Part shown: positions 43,504 to 52,257 of the stretch, piece after piece
How positions within the stretch are numbered: the stretch's first letter is position 1
Layout of the letters: every line of letters begins with the position of its first letter
NCBI GenBank assembly: GCA_003210735.1
Contig: QCUM01000012.1
Location: 1 to 57,170 of the forward strand
Source: Synechococcus sp. AG-679-D13
GTDB taxonomy: Bacteria; Cyanobacteriota; Cyanobacteriia; PCC-6307; Cyanobiaceae
Direction: 5' to 3'
DNA: 57,170 bases
Translations under genes and position numbers: made by a program
Notes under the pieces: generated by a model
The model's database searches: none
Told to the model about the DNA's origin: nothing
Seen by the model: the letters and a program-made list of their open reading frames with translations, nothing else

Positions 43504-43788
43504 ATGGCTGTGGATCACGGCCCAGCGGCTTCGGTTCATCAAGACCCTCCCTATCGCCATATGCGTCCCGGTCATTTTGTGATCGTCGGCGGCGAAACCA
43601 GCGCATCGACGAGCTGGTGGATGGGCCAGGTCGTGTCTTGTGCAGGAGCCATCGCAGAACCTTCAGGTGACGCCTACTGCCAGGTGACAGACGTTGAATC
43701 CGGTCTCCAGCGATGGATTCAGGCCAGAGAAGTCACGCAAGTGATCTGGGCCATGGATGGATGGCCTGACGCCCTGGTCACGTCCTGA
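43504..43788 (+). CDS. DUF3104 family protein
   Basis: 94 residues. The DUF3104 core is evident: YRHMRPGHFVIVGG, TSWWMGQVVSCAGA, QVTDVESGLQRWIQA. The family occurs only in picocyanobacteria and its function is unknown. An internal Met before RPGHF is an alternative start. It diverges from mfd across a LexA-like box, which could make it DNA-damage inducible. Confidence 0.85.
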   Translation: MAVDHGPAASVHQDPPYRHMRPGHFVIVGGETSASTSWWMGQVVSCAGAIAEPSGDAYCQVTDVESGLQRWIQAREVTQVIWAMDGWPDALVTS

Positions 43789-43792
43789 GGAG

Positions 43793-44029
43793 ATGCCGCG
43801 TTTTCGCTGTGAATCCTGTTGTTGTGGTCCAGCGATCGTGCTTCACCCACCACGGGGAGCCACGCCAATCTGTTCAAGCTGTGGAACCCCGCTGACCCGT
43901 CAGCCATTGGTGCGCCCAGTGGCCTTTCTGGTTTTGCTCGCCGTTGGAAGCGTTCTTGTGCTTGGCTCGTTTCCCCTCCTGCTGGAACCGCGTCCAGAAC
44001 TGGAAAGGGGGTCTGAAGTAAAAACGTGA
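43793..44029 (+). CDS. Zinc-ribbon membrane protein, 78 aa
   Basis: From ATG 43793, MPRFRCESCCCGPAIVLHPP with a CxxC, then CSSCGTPL, the second CxxC of a zinc ribbon. One membrane helix follows (VAFLVLLAVGSVLVLGSFPLLL). It starts 4 bp after the DUF3104 stop, so both are on one transcript. Function unknown. Confidence 0.75.
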   Translation: MPRFRCESCCCGPAIVLHPPRGATPICSSCGTPLTRQPLVRPVAFLVLLAVGSVLVLGSFPLLLEPRPELERGSEVKT

Positions 44030-44083
44030 AATCGAACGTCCCAATCAAGACAGGGCAAAGTGGCGGCGCAGTGAAACGCTTTT

Positions 44084-44299
44084 ATGGCCCTGAATCAACT
44101 CAAGGCTTTCATCCTGAAAATGCAGCAGGATGAAAGTCTCAAGCAGAGGGTTTTGGCTGCTTCCACCGCCGACGATGTGTCTAAAATTGCTGTGGCGATG
44201 GGATATGAATTCAGCGGTGACGAACTGCTGCGCTTCAATGGCAACAAAGTGGGACAAGTCACCGTTGTCAAACCTGATCATCCAGGCGAATACCATTGA
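44084..44299 (+). CDS. Nif11-domain peptide, orphan
   Basis: 71 residues with the Nif11 motif (LKAFILKMQQDESLKQRVLA; ADDVSKIAVAMGYEFSGDEL). Nif11-type leaders direct lanthipeptide (prochlorosin) synthesis in marine cyanobacteria, but here the C-terminus lacks a GG cleavage site and a Cys/Ser/Thr-rich core, and no modification enzyme is nearby. It is probably a stand-alone Nif11-like protein, not a precursor. Confidence 0.85.
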   Translation: MALNQLKAFILKMQQDESLKQRVLAASTADDVSKIAVAMGYEFSGDELLRFNGNKVGQVTVVKPDHPGEYH

Positions 44300-44482
44300 T
44301 TATTTGAAGCAAAGCACTGAAGCGCTCATTTAAAGAAACAGTGTTTAAGCACATGCCTGAATGGAGAGCTTTAGGCCTATAGATTGATCACAGGTTCGCC
44401 AAGGTCTTCTGTCAGTGATCAATGTGCATCCTTTGAACCGGTTATATTCAATGCACTTTACAATTTAAAAAACATCTTTTGC

Positions 44483-44683
44483 ATGGCAAAGCTGGGCACG
44501 GTTCAATTGAAAAAAATCCAGCAGCTCAATACAGCTGATGATTCAAAAATTGTTCGGATTCACAAAAATCTGCTTAACTTGATCATGAGAACACTCGGAC
44601 TCGATATTTATTCTGTGATGTGGGTTCAGTTCTTGAAAGGATTTGGTATAGGTGGTTTGGCTATCTGGCTCTTGATGCGTTGA
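44483..44683 (+). CDS. Small hypothetical protein with C-terminal membrane helix, 66 aa
   Basis: From ATG 44483, MAKLGTVQLKKIQQLNTADD, then KIVRIHKNLLNLIMRTLGL and a C-terminal helix (FLKGFGIGGLAIWLLMR). Tail-anchored or peripheral. The frame is open upstream to 44384, but that extension looks non-coding. No family recognised. AT-rich compared with its neighbours. Confidence 0.55.
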   Translation: MAKLGTVQLKKIQQLNTADDSKIVRIHKNLLNLIMRTLGLDIYSVMWVQFLKGFGIGGLAIWLLMR

Positions 44684-44751
44684 GGCCGAGGCCACAGCAA
44701 TGAACGGCATTGAGCTGAAGTGGGTTGATCTGATCTATTTGTGGACCTTAT

Positions 44752-44934
44752 TCATGTCGAGGAGCGGTTGAGCAGGCAGTAAGCGCCGTAAACCGCCAAC
44801 CCAAGCATCAGCCAAGGGAACAGAGCTCTTAGAACAGTCAGGCCCATCAGGATGACGACCACACTGATCGCAGTGTTTTTAACGAGCGATTTGCTGCTGC
44901 TGGTCATATAACGCCAGCGAGGGATCAAAGCCAT
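44752..44934 (-). CDS. Small membrane protein, 60 aa
   Basis: Protein MALIPRWRYMTSSSKSLVKN, then a hydrophobic region (TAISVVVILMGLTVLRALF; PWLMLGLAVYGAYCLL) forming two helices. Resembles small conserved picocyanobacterial membrane proteins; no known function. Confidence 0.65.
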   Translation of the reverse strand: MALIPRWRYMTSSSKSLVKNTAISVVVILMGLTVLRALFPWLMLGLAVYGAYCLLNRSST

Positions 44935-45365
44935 GGTGGGAATCTAAGAACCAGCCTCGTCCTTGAGGACAAGGTTTTTTCTGGAAGAAGATGATGATCA
45001 ACAGTTTGACATTGATTCAGGCCTGCCAGAGTTGGTTGTGCCCACTCCAGCCAACCCAAGTGTCAAGAGAAGGAAAACAAGCCAAGTTAGCTCCATAGAG
45101 ACGAATGTAGTCCTTGGATTTGCTCTTAAATGTAGATAATGCAAAGTCATCGTACTTATCCGATCGGAGCCATCATTGAACCTCTTTAAAACAATTGGTT
45201 GACGGTGTCAGTTTCTCCAAGAATTCACGCGAAGAGTTGGCATAAAAAAGACTCCCTGCCGTCATCCCCTCTTGCGTAATTAGCAGCAACAAAATAGATT
45301 AATCTTTGGGCCATTACTTCCACGAATTTTAAGTTCACTTCAGGCTTCTGACAGCGTGAGTCGTT
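44935..45365. other. Intergenic region with one possible 32-aa ORF
   Basis: Apart from the small ORF at 44998-45096, no gene or regulatory element is seen in this AT-rich stretch. Confidence 0.35.
44998..45096 (-). CDS. Possible 32-aa hydrophobic peptide
   Basis: ATG 45096 opens MELTWLVFLLLTLGLAGVGT followed by TNSGRPESMSNC and a TGA. A single membrane helix of a length seen in many photosystem-associated small peptides, but it matches none I know and has no strong Shine-Dalgarno. Confidence 0.3.
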   Translation of the reverse strand: MELTWLVFLLLTLGLAGVGTTNSGRPESMSNC

Positions 45366-46169
45366 TTAATCAGATTGACTGATATGATTTTCGAGTAAAA
45401 TATTGAATTGAAGCAACTGCTCATCACTTAATTGCTGCCGACTTTTGGCCTGTAGATGTTGTTGAAGGAAACCTCTTGCCTGTTCACCCGACCAGCCGAG
45501 TTGGCGCAGCATTTGATCGCCCTGCGTGATCAAATCCCCTCTCCGAATCGGGACGATGGCTTGATCCGGTTGGTCGCCAACGTCTAACTGGCGCAGTTGG
45601 CGCAGGTAGGCAACAAGATCGGCATATCGCGTCAAACGATGCCGGCCAGCATGCCCAAATGCTCGTTCCAGGTAGATGCGTTCCTGATCTCTTTCCCAGC
45701 CGATGCGATTGATCTCAAAATCGATTGCGGTTAACTCCTCACTCCAGTCTTCAGGGTCGGACGGGGTTTCAGAAGGCTCTTCAGCGGCTTGTTGATGGCG
45801 ACCTTGTTGCTCAGCAGGAGAACTCTGAATGGGAATGGAGGGAGCATCGATCCGCTCTGCAGCGGGCTGACCGATCCCTTCTTGGGGCAAGTTCTGATCT
45901 GGGTTGCTGGGTTGAGCAGCAACGGTTGCGGCTGGACGTTCAGCTGCTGATGGATCGGTTGTCTCTTGTTTTTGAGTTGGAGGGGATGGGGGTTGACCTG
46001 CCAGTGAAAGATCGTTCATCAATCGCTGACGTGCTCGGTCTTCAGCTTCTTCAGCATTGGCTGCTTCGCCAAGACGACTCCCAAGACAGTGGTCAGCAGA
46101 TTGCCAAGCCTCCACCCGCACAACGCAGCGGAGAGTATCGACGTGACAAAGCTCAGCTCGGAAACGCAT
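45366..46169 (-). CDS. Hypothetical protein with Pro/Gln-rich linker, 267 aa
   Basis: An N-terminal domain (RAELCHVDTLRCVVRVEAWQ; NAEEAEDRARQRLM), a disordered Pro/Gln/Ala-rich middle (~residues 60-145), and a conserved helical C-terminus (WSEELTAIDFEINRIGWERD; REL-like; RYADLVAYLRQLRQL; MLRQLGWSGEQARGFLQQHL). The C-terminus looks like a DNA- or protein-binding helical domain of the sort common in picocyanobacterial hypothetical proteins. Function unknown. Confidence 0.75.
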   Translation of the reverse strand: MRFRAELCHVDTLRCVVRVEAWQSADHCLGSRLGEAANAEEAEDRARQRLMNDLSLAGQPPSPPTQKQETTDPSAAERPAATVAAQPSNPDQNLPQEGIGQPAAERIDAPSIPIQSSPAEQQGRHQQAAEEPSETPSDPEDWSEELTAIDFEINRIGWERDQERIYLERAFGHAGRHRLTRYADLVAYLRQLRQLDVGDQPDQAIVPIRRGDLITQGDQMLRQLGWSGEQARGFLQQHLQAKSRQQLSDEQLLQFNILLENHISQSD

Positions 46170-46206
46170 GCCGCTGAATCAAACCTGCACTTTCTAGGCT
46201 GCCTTC

Positions 46207-46935
46207 ATGGACATCACTGCTCTTCCCTCGCTGACTGATCTGTTCGAGGGAGCAGATCAATGGCGAGAGGTGCTGGCACTGCTACCGGTGTTGGTACTGT
46301 TAGAGCTGATTCTCTCAGCTGATAACGCGGTTGCTCTTGCTGCCATTGCCCGCAGCAGCAACCAACCGGAACAGGAACGGTTGGCTCTCAACATCGGCAT
46401 CGGGCTGGCCATGGTCTTGAGAATTGGTCTGATTGCTCTCGCACAATGGGTCTTGCAGAGCAGTTGGATTCAACTTCTGGCAGCGTTTTATCTATTCTGG
46501 TTGTGCATCAGCCACTTCATGGAGAAAGGGACTGATGATCAGGCCGACATCCTCGCTGGACGGGATCCGACGATCCAACGCAACCTGTTGAAGACGGTTG
46601 TATTGCTGGGGTTCACGGATCTGGCTTTCTCGATCGACAGTGTCGCTGCGGCTGTCGCCGTCAGCGATCAAATCCTGCTGATCAGTGTTGGTGCTGTCAT
46701 AGGCATCATTGCTCTTCGCTTCACGTCAGCTCTGTTCATTCGATGGTTGGATGAGTTTCCTCGCCTGGAAACCGCAGGATTTTTGTCGGTGGCTTTTGTT
46801 GGTTTTCGCCTGGTGATTCATGTTCTTCTTCCCTCTGTTAATCAACCAGATTGGCTTACTTTGATTGTTGTCCTTCTGATGTTCAGCTGGGGATTATCAA
46901 TTCGCAGAGTTGAAGCGACAACTCATGCAGGCTGA
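46207..46935 (+). CDS. TerC family integral membrane protein
   Basis: 242 residues, seven or so helices. Signature LLELILSADNAVALAAIA and GFTDLAFSIDSVAAAVAVSD are the paired acidic motifs of the TerC family. TerC-type proteins are implicated in metal (Mn) export or in membrane protein insertion (plastid AtTerC); cyanobacterial members have unknown substrates. It diverges from the 45366 gene. Confidence 0.92.
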   Translation: MDITALPSLTDLFEGADQWREVLALLPVLVLLELILSADNAVALAAIARSSNQPEQERLALNIGIGLAMVLRIGLIALAQWVLQSSWIQLLAAFYLFWLCISHFMEKGTDDQADILAGRDPTIQRNLLKTVVLLGFTDLAFSIDSVAAAVAVSDQILLISVGAVIGIIALRFTSALFIRWLDEFPRLETAGFLSVAFVGFRLVIHVLLPSVNQPDWLTLIVVLLMFSWGLSIRRVEATTHAG

Positions 46936-47232
46936 TCACTTTCTAAAACATTGATCATTATAGCCAAAATACTTTTCTAAAGACACACCTCGGAACTTTT
47001 TATATAGAAGAATTTGCAAAATCTCTTCCAGAGCTGTTCAGGCTGTTGAGATCTTTGCCTCTGATCTTTATTTCATCGTCGGTTCAGATTCAATCAATCT
47101 GTGCGCTGCCCCCAGCAACTCGGAATCATGTCCTTTCATCGAATATCGATCACTCCTTCGATCGTTGATACGGCATCTGTCAGGGAACAGACCCTCCACT
47201 AGCTTTTGGAGGACATCTTGAAATGAGCCACT

Positions 47233-47571
47233 GTGCTTGTTGAGCTTCGCCATGCCAGCAGTGATGCGCTGCTCGACAGGGTGGTGATGGATTCTCCACC
47301 CCATCCAGGACGGTGGATCGAATCAGGTGAAACCTCGTATTTGGTGTTGCAACGCCGACATCGCTACAGCCTTTGCAATGGTCGTTATGAGATCGCTTCG
47401 GTTGCCCTTCTGGTCAAACCGCAGCAGCGTCCTAGAGATGCACGACGCTGGAGAAACGGATGGGTGATCGGTGATCCCCATTGTCGCTTCAATGCTCGAA
47501 GCCCCTTGTTGCGCTGCGCAGTTTGGCCTGAGGGACCCTGTGATCAATGCGAACACCGGGACGATCAATGA
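47233..47571 (+). CDS. DUF6464 family protein
   Basis: 112 residues from GTG 47233. The C-terminal segment GDPHCRFNARSPLLRCAVWP, then EGPCDQCEH, carries the conserved cysteines of the cyanobacterial DUF6464 family and looks like a small metal-binding domain. The stop overlaps the next start (ATGA), coupling it to the RibK-like gene. Function unknown. Confidence 0.8.
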   Translation: MLVELRHASSDALLDRVVMDSPPHPGRWIESGETSYLVLQRRHRYSLCNGRYEIASVALLVKPQQRPRDARRWRNGWVIGDPHCRFNARSPLLRCAVWPEGPCDQCEHRDDQ

Positions 47572-48224
47572 CAGAGGAAGGCTGGTTTTCTGCCCAGTTG
47601 ATCCGCGGACATGGCGTGGCTTCCGGTCGCAGCGTTGATTCGCCTTATCCATCGGGGACCATCACGATGCAGCGACCCTTTTTTCTGGCTGAAGGGCTCG
47701 ATCTCGGTGATTGTTGGCCTGGAACATTGAACCTCAGTGTTGCGCCCAGAGAAATCAAATTCTGCGACCCTGATTACTGTTTTCACCTGTTGAAGTGGAC
47801 TGAATTACATCCCCCGGAAACCTTTTCCTTCTGGAGGATTCAGCTCTCCACACCCCAAGACGGAATTGTGAATGGCTGGATCTATCGACCGCACCCCGAA
47901 ACGAAACAACGTCACCAGCAACCGTCCACGATGATTGAGGTGCTTGCGCCGCGGGTTCAAGGCATCAGTCCGGGATGCAGTCTCAGCCTTCAGGATCCAC
48001 TCAGCCGGTTGCGTTGTGTTGATGGACCACGTCTGAGGGCTCAATTGCTGGAATTTCTTAAATTCAGGGTGCTTGCAGCACAGGATTCATTTTTCAATCA
48101 GACAGCTGGAACCACGGAGCGCAGAGCCTGGTTAAACGCTCATCACTGTGAAGCTCTGCAGCTGGATGATGTTGATTTGGATCTGGTCTGGAATCAAGCC
48201 CGAATGCTTTACATGGAAGACTGA
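47568..48224 (+). CDS. Conserved cyanobacterial protein with RibK-like N-terminal region, 218 aa
   Basis: 218 residues from ATG 47568. The N-terminal region (QLIRGHGVASGRSVDSPYPS; GTITMQRPFFLAEGLDLGDC; WPGTLNLSVAPREI) resembles the riboflavin-kinase-like beta-barrel of archaeal CTP-dependent RibK (DUF120), where G-x-GVASG and PGTLN motifs line the nucleotide site. The C-terminal part (LLEFLKFRVLAAQDSFFN; AWLNAHHCEALQLDDVDL) is unfamiliar. This is a similarity by eye and may be only fold-level. It is coupled to DUF6464 by a 4-bp overlap. Confidence 0.6.
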   Translation: MTEEGWFSAQLIRGHGVASGRSVDSPYPSGTITMQRPFFLAEGLDLGDCWPGTLNLSVAPREIKFCDPDYCFHLLKWTELHPPETFSFWRIQLSTPQDGIVNGWIYRPHPETKQRHQQPSTMIEVLAPRVQGISPGCSLSLQDPLSRLRCVDGPRLRAQLLEFLKFRVLAAQDSFFNQTAGTTERRAWLNAHHCEALQLDDVDLDLVWNQARMLYMED

Positions 48225-48283
48225 TTCAGGGACGCCGCTGATGCTGGTTTGTACATAACATTGGTCAACGCAGAGTCTGGCTG

Positions 48284-48448
48284 ATGGCACCAGAAGAAAT
48301 GTTCCAACGAGAATTGCTTCGCAGAGAACTGGATAATGTTTCTGATGCCAAGCGTTTGCGGGAAATGGCTTTGGAGCTCTATGACCTCTGGCAACGTCAG
48401 CGGACTGTGACCACACAGCTTGTTCGACAGGACCTTGATCAGGATTGA
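48284..48448 (+). CDS. 54-aa helical hypothetical protein
   Basis: ATG 48284 opens MAPEEMFQRELLRRELDNVS, then DAKRLREMALELYDLWQRQR and ends DLDQD. Strongly helical, charged, with heptad-like spacing. Codon usage is fully protein-like. No family recognised. It lies between the RibK-like gene and the convergent fmt. Confidence 0.7.
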   Translation: MAPEEMFQRELLRRELDNVSDAKRLREMALELYDLWQRQRTVTTQLVRQDLDQD

Positions 48449-48463
48449 TTTGTAATCTTGTTG

Positions 48464-49474
48464 TTAACCTAGTTGACTCCCTACTTCAGATTGCATCTGT
48501 TGGACGAGGGTCTGACCACGACTTCTTGATTTGCCCTCCAATTGTGCTTCCCGGATGAGAAGAGGGCAGCCGGAACTGCTGACGACGATGCCAAGATCCT
48601 GAACAGCAGCAAGGACTCTTCCAGGTTCATGTTTTCCCGTCGGCCATGAGCCGATTAACGCAGTTGCTTCTGGTGAGAGTTGATCAGTCAGACGCTCTAT
48701 CAGTGGTTCGGTTGATTGAATTTTGAGACGTTTCCCTTTGCAGTTGGTCTGGGCTCCTGGATACAAGCCCATCACCTTTCGGTGGATGGACAACGCTGAA
48801 GCGGACCAGTCGATCTGGTAGTCGCCCTTTTGGAGCATTCGCGCGTAGGTGTGCTCATCGCTCTGAAAACGCATGTCCAGAGCCTTCCATCGCTCCGCTT
48901 CCGAGCCGGGGCCGGCCATCTCTATGCGTGGTAATGCCTCAACCATCAGTTCAGCAGTCAATCGACTCAGGCGTTCTCCCAATTGATCAGCGTTTTCGAG
49001 CAGACCGATCTTCAACTTGCGTTCAAGCAGAACGGGTCCTGTATCGAGACCCTCTTCCATCGCCATGATCCCGACTCCGGTTTCAACATCTCCTTCCAGA
49101 AGAGACCATTGAATGGGGCCAGCCCCCCGCCAACGGGGGAGAAGTGAACCATGGCCGTTCCAACATCCCAGCGGTGGTTGTTGAAGAACGTCCCTCGGCA
49201 AAATCTGGCCGAACGCCACAACGATGGAGGCATCGGGTTGCAACTCAGCCAACTGTTGCTGACAAGCACTGTCGTGTCGAATTCGTTCCGGGGTGAACAC
49301 AGGGCAACCAATCTCTTCAGCTCTCTGTTTCACCGGTGATGGCACCAGTTGCTTGCCGCGTCCACGGCGACGATCGGGTTGGGTGACAACTCCGACAATG
49401 CTGTGGCCAGCATCATGCAAAGCAGTCAGGGTTTGAACGGCATAGGCCGGCGTCCCCCAAAACAGAAGCCGCAA
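48464..49474 (-). CDS. fmt: Methionyl-tRNA formyltransferase
   Basis: 336 residues. N-terminal LLFWGTPAYAVQTLTALHDAG and the signature HGSLLPRWRGAGPIQWSLLEGD with catalytic His, plus the C-terminal OB-like domain (SALSIHRKVMGLYPGAQTN). It formylates initiator Met-tRNA with 10-formyl-THF. TTG start at 49474, two bases after the pmbA stop. Confidence 0.95.
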   Translation of the reverse strand: MRLLFWGTPAYAVQTLTALHDAGHSIVGVVTQPDRRRGRGKQLVPSPVKQRAEEIGCPVFTPERIRHDSACQQQLAELQPDASIVVAFGQILPRDVLQQPPLGCWNGHGSLLPRWRGAGPIQWSLLEGDVETGVGIMAMEEGLDTGPVLLERKLKIGLLENADQLGERLSRLTAELMVEALPRIEMAGPGSEAERWKALDMRFQSDEHTYARMLQKGDYQIDWSASALSIHRKVMGLYPGAQTNCKGKRLKIQSTEPLIERLTDQLSPEATALIGSWPTGKHEPGRVLAAVQDLGIVVSSSGCPLLIREAQLEGKSRSRGQTLVQQMQSEVGSQLG

Positions 49475-49476
49475 GA

Positions 49477-50841
49477 TCAGGCTTCCCCGGTAATGGACAG
49501 GCCATCCACCCAGACATGCGGAGCGACACCACGGGTGGTGATCTCTAGATCCTGCTCCAGGTGCACAATCGAATTCATCAGGCTGCGAATGTCTCCGGCA
49601 ACGGTTGCCGCTTCAACGGAAATACGTTCGCCGTTTTTGACCAACCAGCCATCGAACGGCAATGAGAACGATCCCTGGGTTGCCTTCACCCCGGCATGAA
49701 GAGCGGAAAGATCTTCAATCAGAACGAAAGGATCCGTGCATGTTGTGTGGTTCAGAGCAGACCCACTGCTGATTCCTTCGCTGGTTTGAACAACAAACCA
49801 ATCCGGACCGACGGACACTTTCGCGCCAAGCCCCGCATGCCCTGTGGGTTGAACTCCGAAGCTTCTCGCCGTTGCCTCGGAATGAAGGAAGTTTTGCAGT
49901 TTTCCAGCTTCAATCAGACACAACTTCTGAGTTGGTGTTCCTTCACCATCAAAAGGTGCCGCACTGAGATGACCTGGGTGAAGTCCGTCGTCGTAGAGCG
50001 AAAGGTAGGGAACAGCGAGTGAATCACCAATTGAGTTGCGATTGCTCAGGCTGACACCATCCAGCACTGCGCGGGCACTGAACATGCTGCTGAAGGCACC
50101 GAGCAGAGAGAGGAAGGCCTCTGGTGTGAAGCACACGCGGTAGACACCCGTCTCGATGGGTTGATATCCGAGATGACTGACCGTTCGCTCGGCAGCTTCT
50201 TTGATGCAACCTGGAATATCGAGCTCGTCACTTCCAAGGGCAAGACGGACAGCTCCGGAGCTGCGGGGTTTACGACCCTGTTCTTCGGCTCTGGCGTACA
50301 GATAAAGGCTGGCCTGAGTCCGTTCCATCGTGCGGACGGCGCCATCGCTGTTGAGATAAAGACTGGTAGAGAGGGATTCAGCCATGCCGTTGTAAGGAAC
50401 GGTCTGAATGGCTGGATGGCGACCCAAAAGATCAGCCTCCGCATCCCGAAGCCTGGCAAGCAAGGGGAGGATGCCCTGACGGGATTTCAACGGTCGATTC
50501 AGCTCCGGCAGGGGAGCTGTCGCCAATGGAGAAAATTGGGGAACATCATCAGGATTTCCGTATTGGCTTGCTTGCCTGGCACCATCGAGTGCCTGTTGCA
50601 GCCCACCGTCGGAAAGATCCGTGGTGCTGGTGATTCCCACAAGCCCATCGCTGTTCCAGACACGAACGGTGATGGAACTCCGTTGTGAAGCCTTCAGCTG
50701 CTTTGCTTCACCACGGTCAACCTGCACTGAACAATCGTCACTGCAGGCCGCGCCCAGGTCCCAGTGCTGAACCCCAGCCTGTTGGGCAAGCAACTGAATG
50801 CGATCCCTGAGCTGTACAGCGTTGAGAGATTGAGATGTCAT
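49477..50841 (-). CDS. pmbA: TldD/PmbA family protein, PmbA-type subunit
   Basis: 454 residues from ATG 50841 (MTSQSLNAVQLRDRIQLL). The family region GVQHWDLGAACSDDCSVQV and the C-terminal FDGWLVKNGERISVEAATVA are conserved, while the HExxxH zinc motif of TldD is missing, as expected for PmbA (TldE). TldD and TldE form a heterodimeric metalloprotease. It directly follows tldD. Confidence 0.92.
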   Translation of the reverse strand: MTSQSLNAVQLRDRIQLLAQQAGVQHWDLGAACSDDCSVQVDRGEAKQLKASQRSSITVRVWNSDGLVGITSTTDLSDGGLQQALDGARQASQYGNPDDVPQFSPLATAPLPELNRPLKSRQGILPLLARLRDAEADLLGRHPAIQTVPYNGMAESLSTSLYLNSDGAVRTMERTQASLYLYARAEEQGRKPRSSGAVRLALGSDELDIPGCIKEAAERTVSHLGYQPIETGVYRVCFTPEAFLSLLGAFSSMFSARAVLDGVSLSNRNSIGDSLAVPYLSLYDDGLHPGHLSAAPFDGEGTPTQKLCLIEAGKLQNFLHSEATARSFGVQPTGHAGLGAKVSVGPDWFVVQTSEGISSGSALNHTTCTDPFVLIEDLSALHAGVKATQGSFSLPFDGWLVKNGERISVEAATVAGDIRSLMNSIVHLEQDLEITTRGVAPHVWVDGLSITGEA

Positions 50842-50843
50842 CC

Positions 50844-52253
50844 TCAACGGCCTCCAACAGTGATCGTGTCAACCTTGATGTGGGGCTGGCCGACGGTGAC
50901 GAACACACTTCCGCTGACGGATCCGCAGAACCCCGCTGCAAGATCAAGATCATTGGCGCACATGGATATTCTCGGCATGACTTCTTTGGCATCGCCGATC
51001 AGGGTTGCCCCCTTCACCGGACGTCCCAGCTGGCCATCTTTAATCAGATAACCCTCCTCAACGGAAAAGTTGAACTGCCCGGTTGGGCCGACACTTCCGC
51101 CGCCCATGGCCTTGCAATACAGGCCATTGTCAACAGAGGAAATCAGCTCTTCCGGGGTATGCGGACCAGCATCGATGTAGGTGTTGCGCATCCGGCTTGC
51201 AGCTGCGAACGAATGACTCTGACGACGTCCGCTGCCGGTGCGTTGATGACCAGTACGGAGCTCTCCAGCTCGATCGCTGATGAAACACTGCAGAACGCCA
51301 TCTTTGATCAGAACGGTGCGCTGAGGTTCCATTCCCTCATCGTCCATGGCCAGCGATCCGAAAGCGCCACTGCTGATTCCTTCGTCGATCGCTGTAACGG
51401 CGGAATGGGCAATCGATTGCCCCACTTTGTCTGAGAACGGAGTGGTGCCTCGTTCGATCTGCGTCGTTTCAAGAAGATGACCACAGGCCTCGTGGAAGAT
51501 CACTCCACCGAAACGATTGGCCAGAACGACTGGCATTTGGCCGGCTTCCACATAGTCAGCCCGCAACATCTTGCCTGCGCTTTGACAGACCTCTGCCGCA
51601 CTGGCTTCCACATCCCAGGTGTGCAGATCATCGGGTCTGTCTGAGCTGCCGTAACGACGGCCAACGCTGGATCGGTGGTCGCCATCAGCAGCGAGAACAG
51701 AAAGCCCGGTTGATTGGTGCAGCCTGATGTCGCGAGCGAAGGTTCCATCCGAAGCTGCAACCAGAACTTCCTGCCAATCTCGTGCGTAGCTACCGCGACG
51801 TACCTGCAGATGCTGGCCGAGGCGCTCTAGCTGAGCGGTTCCCTGAAGCAAGCGCGAGCTGGCATCCGCCATGGAAGGGCATGTTGCGAGCCAGGTTTCC
51901 TTGTCATGGCCATAGTCACGCAAGGGGCTGAGGCCTTCAAAACCATTCGCCGTGCTCAAGCCACTGGCCTGCAGGCCAAGCATTGCTAGAGCCTGATCCA
52001 AGGAGCGGGTCAGACCCTCCTGGCTCAGATCGTTGGTGCTGACAAATCCGTCCCGACCGTTGAGGAACACGCGAATCCCTGCTCCTTTGGCAAACGTGGG
52101 ATTCACGCTGGTGATCCGATCCTGCTCGGCAAGCAAACCAATATGGTCAGTTCGTTCCAGAAAAATCTCAACCAGATCGGCTCCAGCTGAAGAGCCACGT
52201 TGTAATAGAGCCTGGAGGGAATCACTCCAGACTTGAGAGAAAGTGTCAGTCAA
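50844..52253 (-). CDS. tldD: TldD metalloprotease subunit
   Basis: 469 residues. The zinc motif HEACGHLLETTQIERG (HExxxH) lies in the middle; the C-terminal half has GAFGSLAMDDEGMEPQRTVL and AASRMRNTYIDAGPH. With TldE it degrades unfolded or modified peptides and can mature peptide natural products. It sits 4 bp downstream of acsF on the same strand. Confidence 0.94.
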   Translation of the reverse strand: MTDTFSQVWSDSLQALLQRGSSAGADLVEIFLERTDHIGLLAEQDRITSVNPTFAKGAGIRVFLNGRDGFVSTNDLSQEGLTRSLDQALAMLGLQASGLSTANGFEGLSPLRDYGHDKETWLATCPSMADASSRLLQGTAQLERLGQHLQVRRGSYARDWQEVLVAASDGTFARDIRLHQSTGLSVLAADGDHRSSVGRRYGSSDRPDDLHTWDVEASAAEVCQSAGKMLRADYVEAGQMPVVLANRFGGVIFHEACGHLLETTQIERGTTPFSDKVGQSIAHSAVTAIDEGISSGAFGSLAMDDEGMEPQRTVLIKDGVLQCFISDRAGELRTGHQRTGSGRRQSHSFAAASRMRNTYIDAGPHTPEELISSVDNGLYCKAMGGGSVGPTGQFNFSVEEGYLIKDGQLGRPVKGATLIGDAKEVMPRISMCANDLDLAAGFCGSVSGSVFVTVGQPHIKVDTITVGGR

Positions 52254-52257
52254 TGGC

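Noticed and set aside
44084..44299. Lanthipeptide (prochlorosin) precursor
   Set aside because: The Nif11 domain is present but there is no GG cleavage site or Cys-containing core and no modification enzyme nearby.
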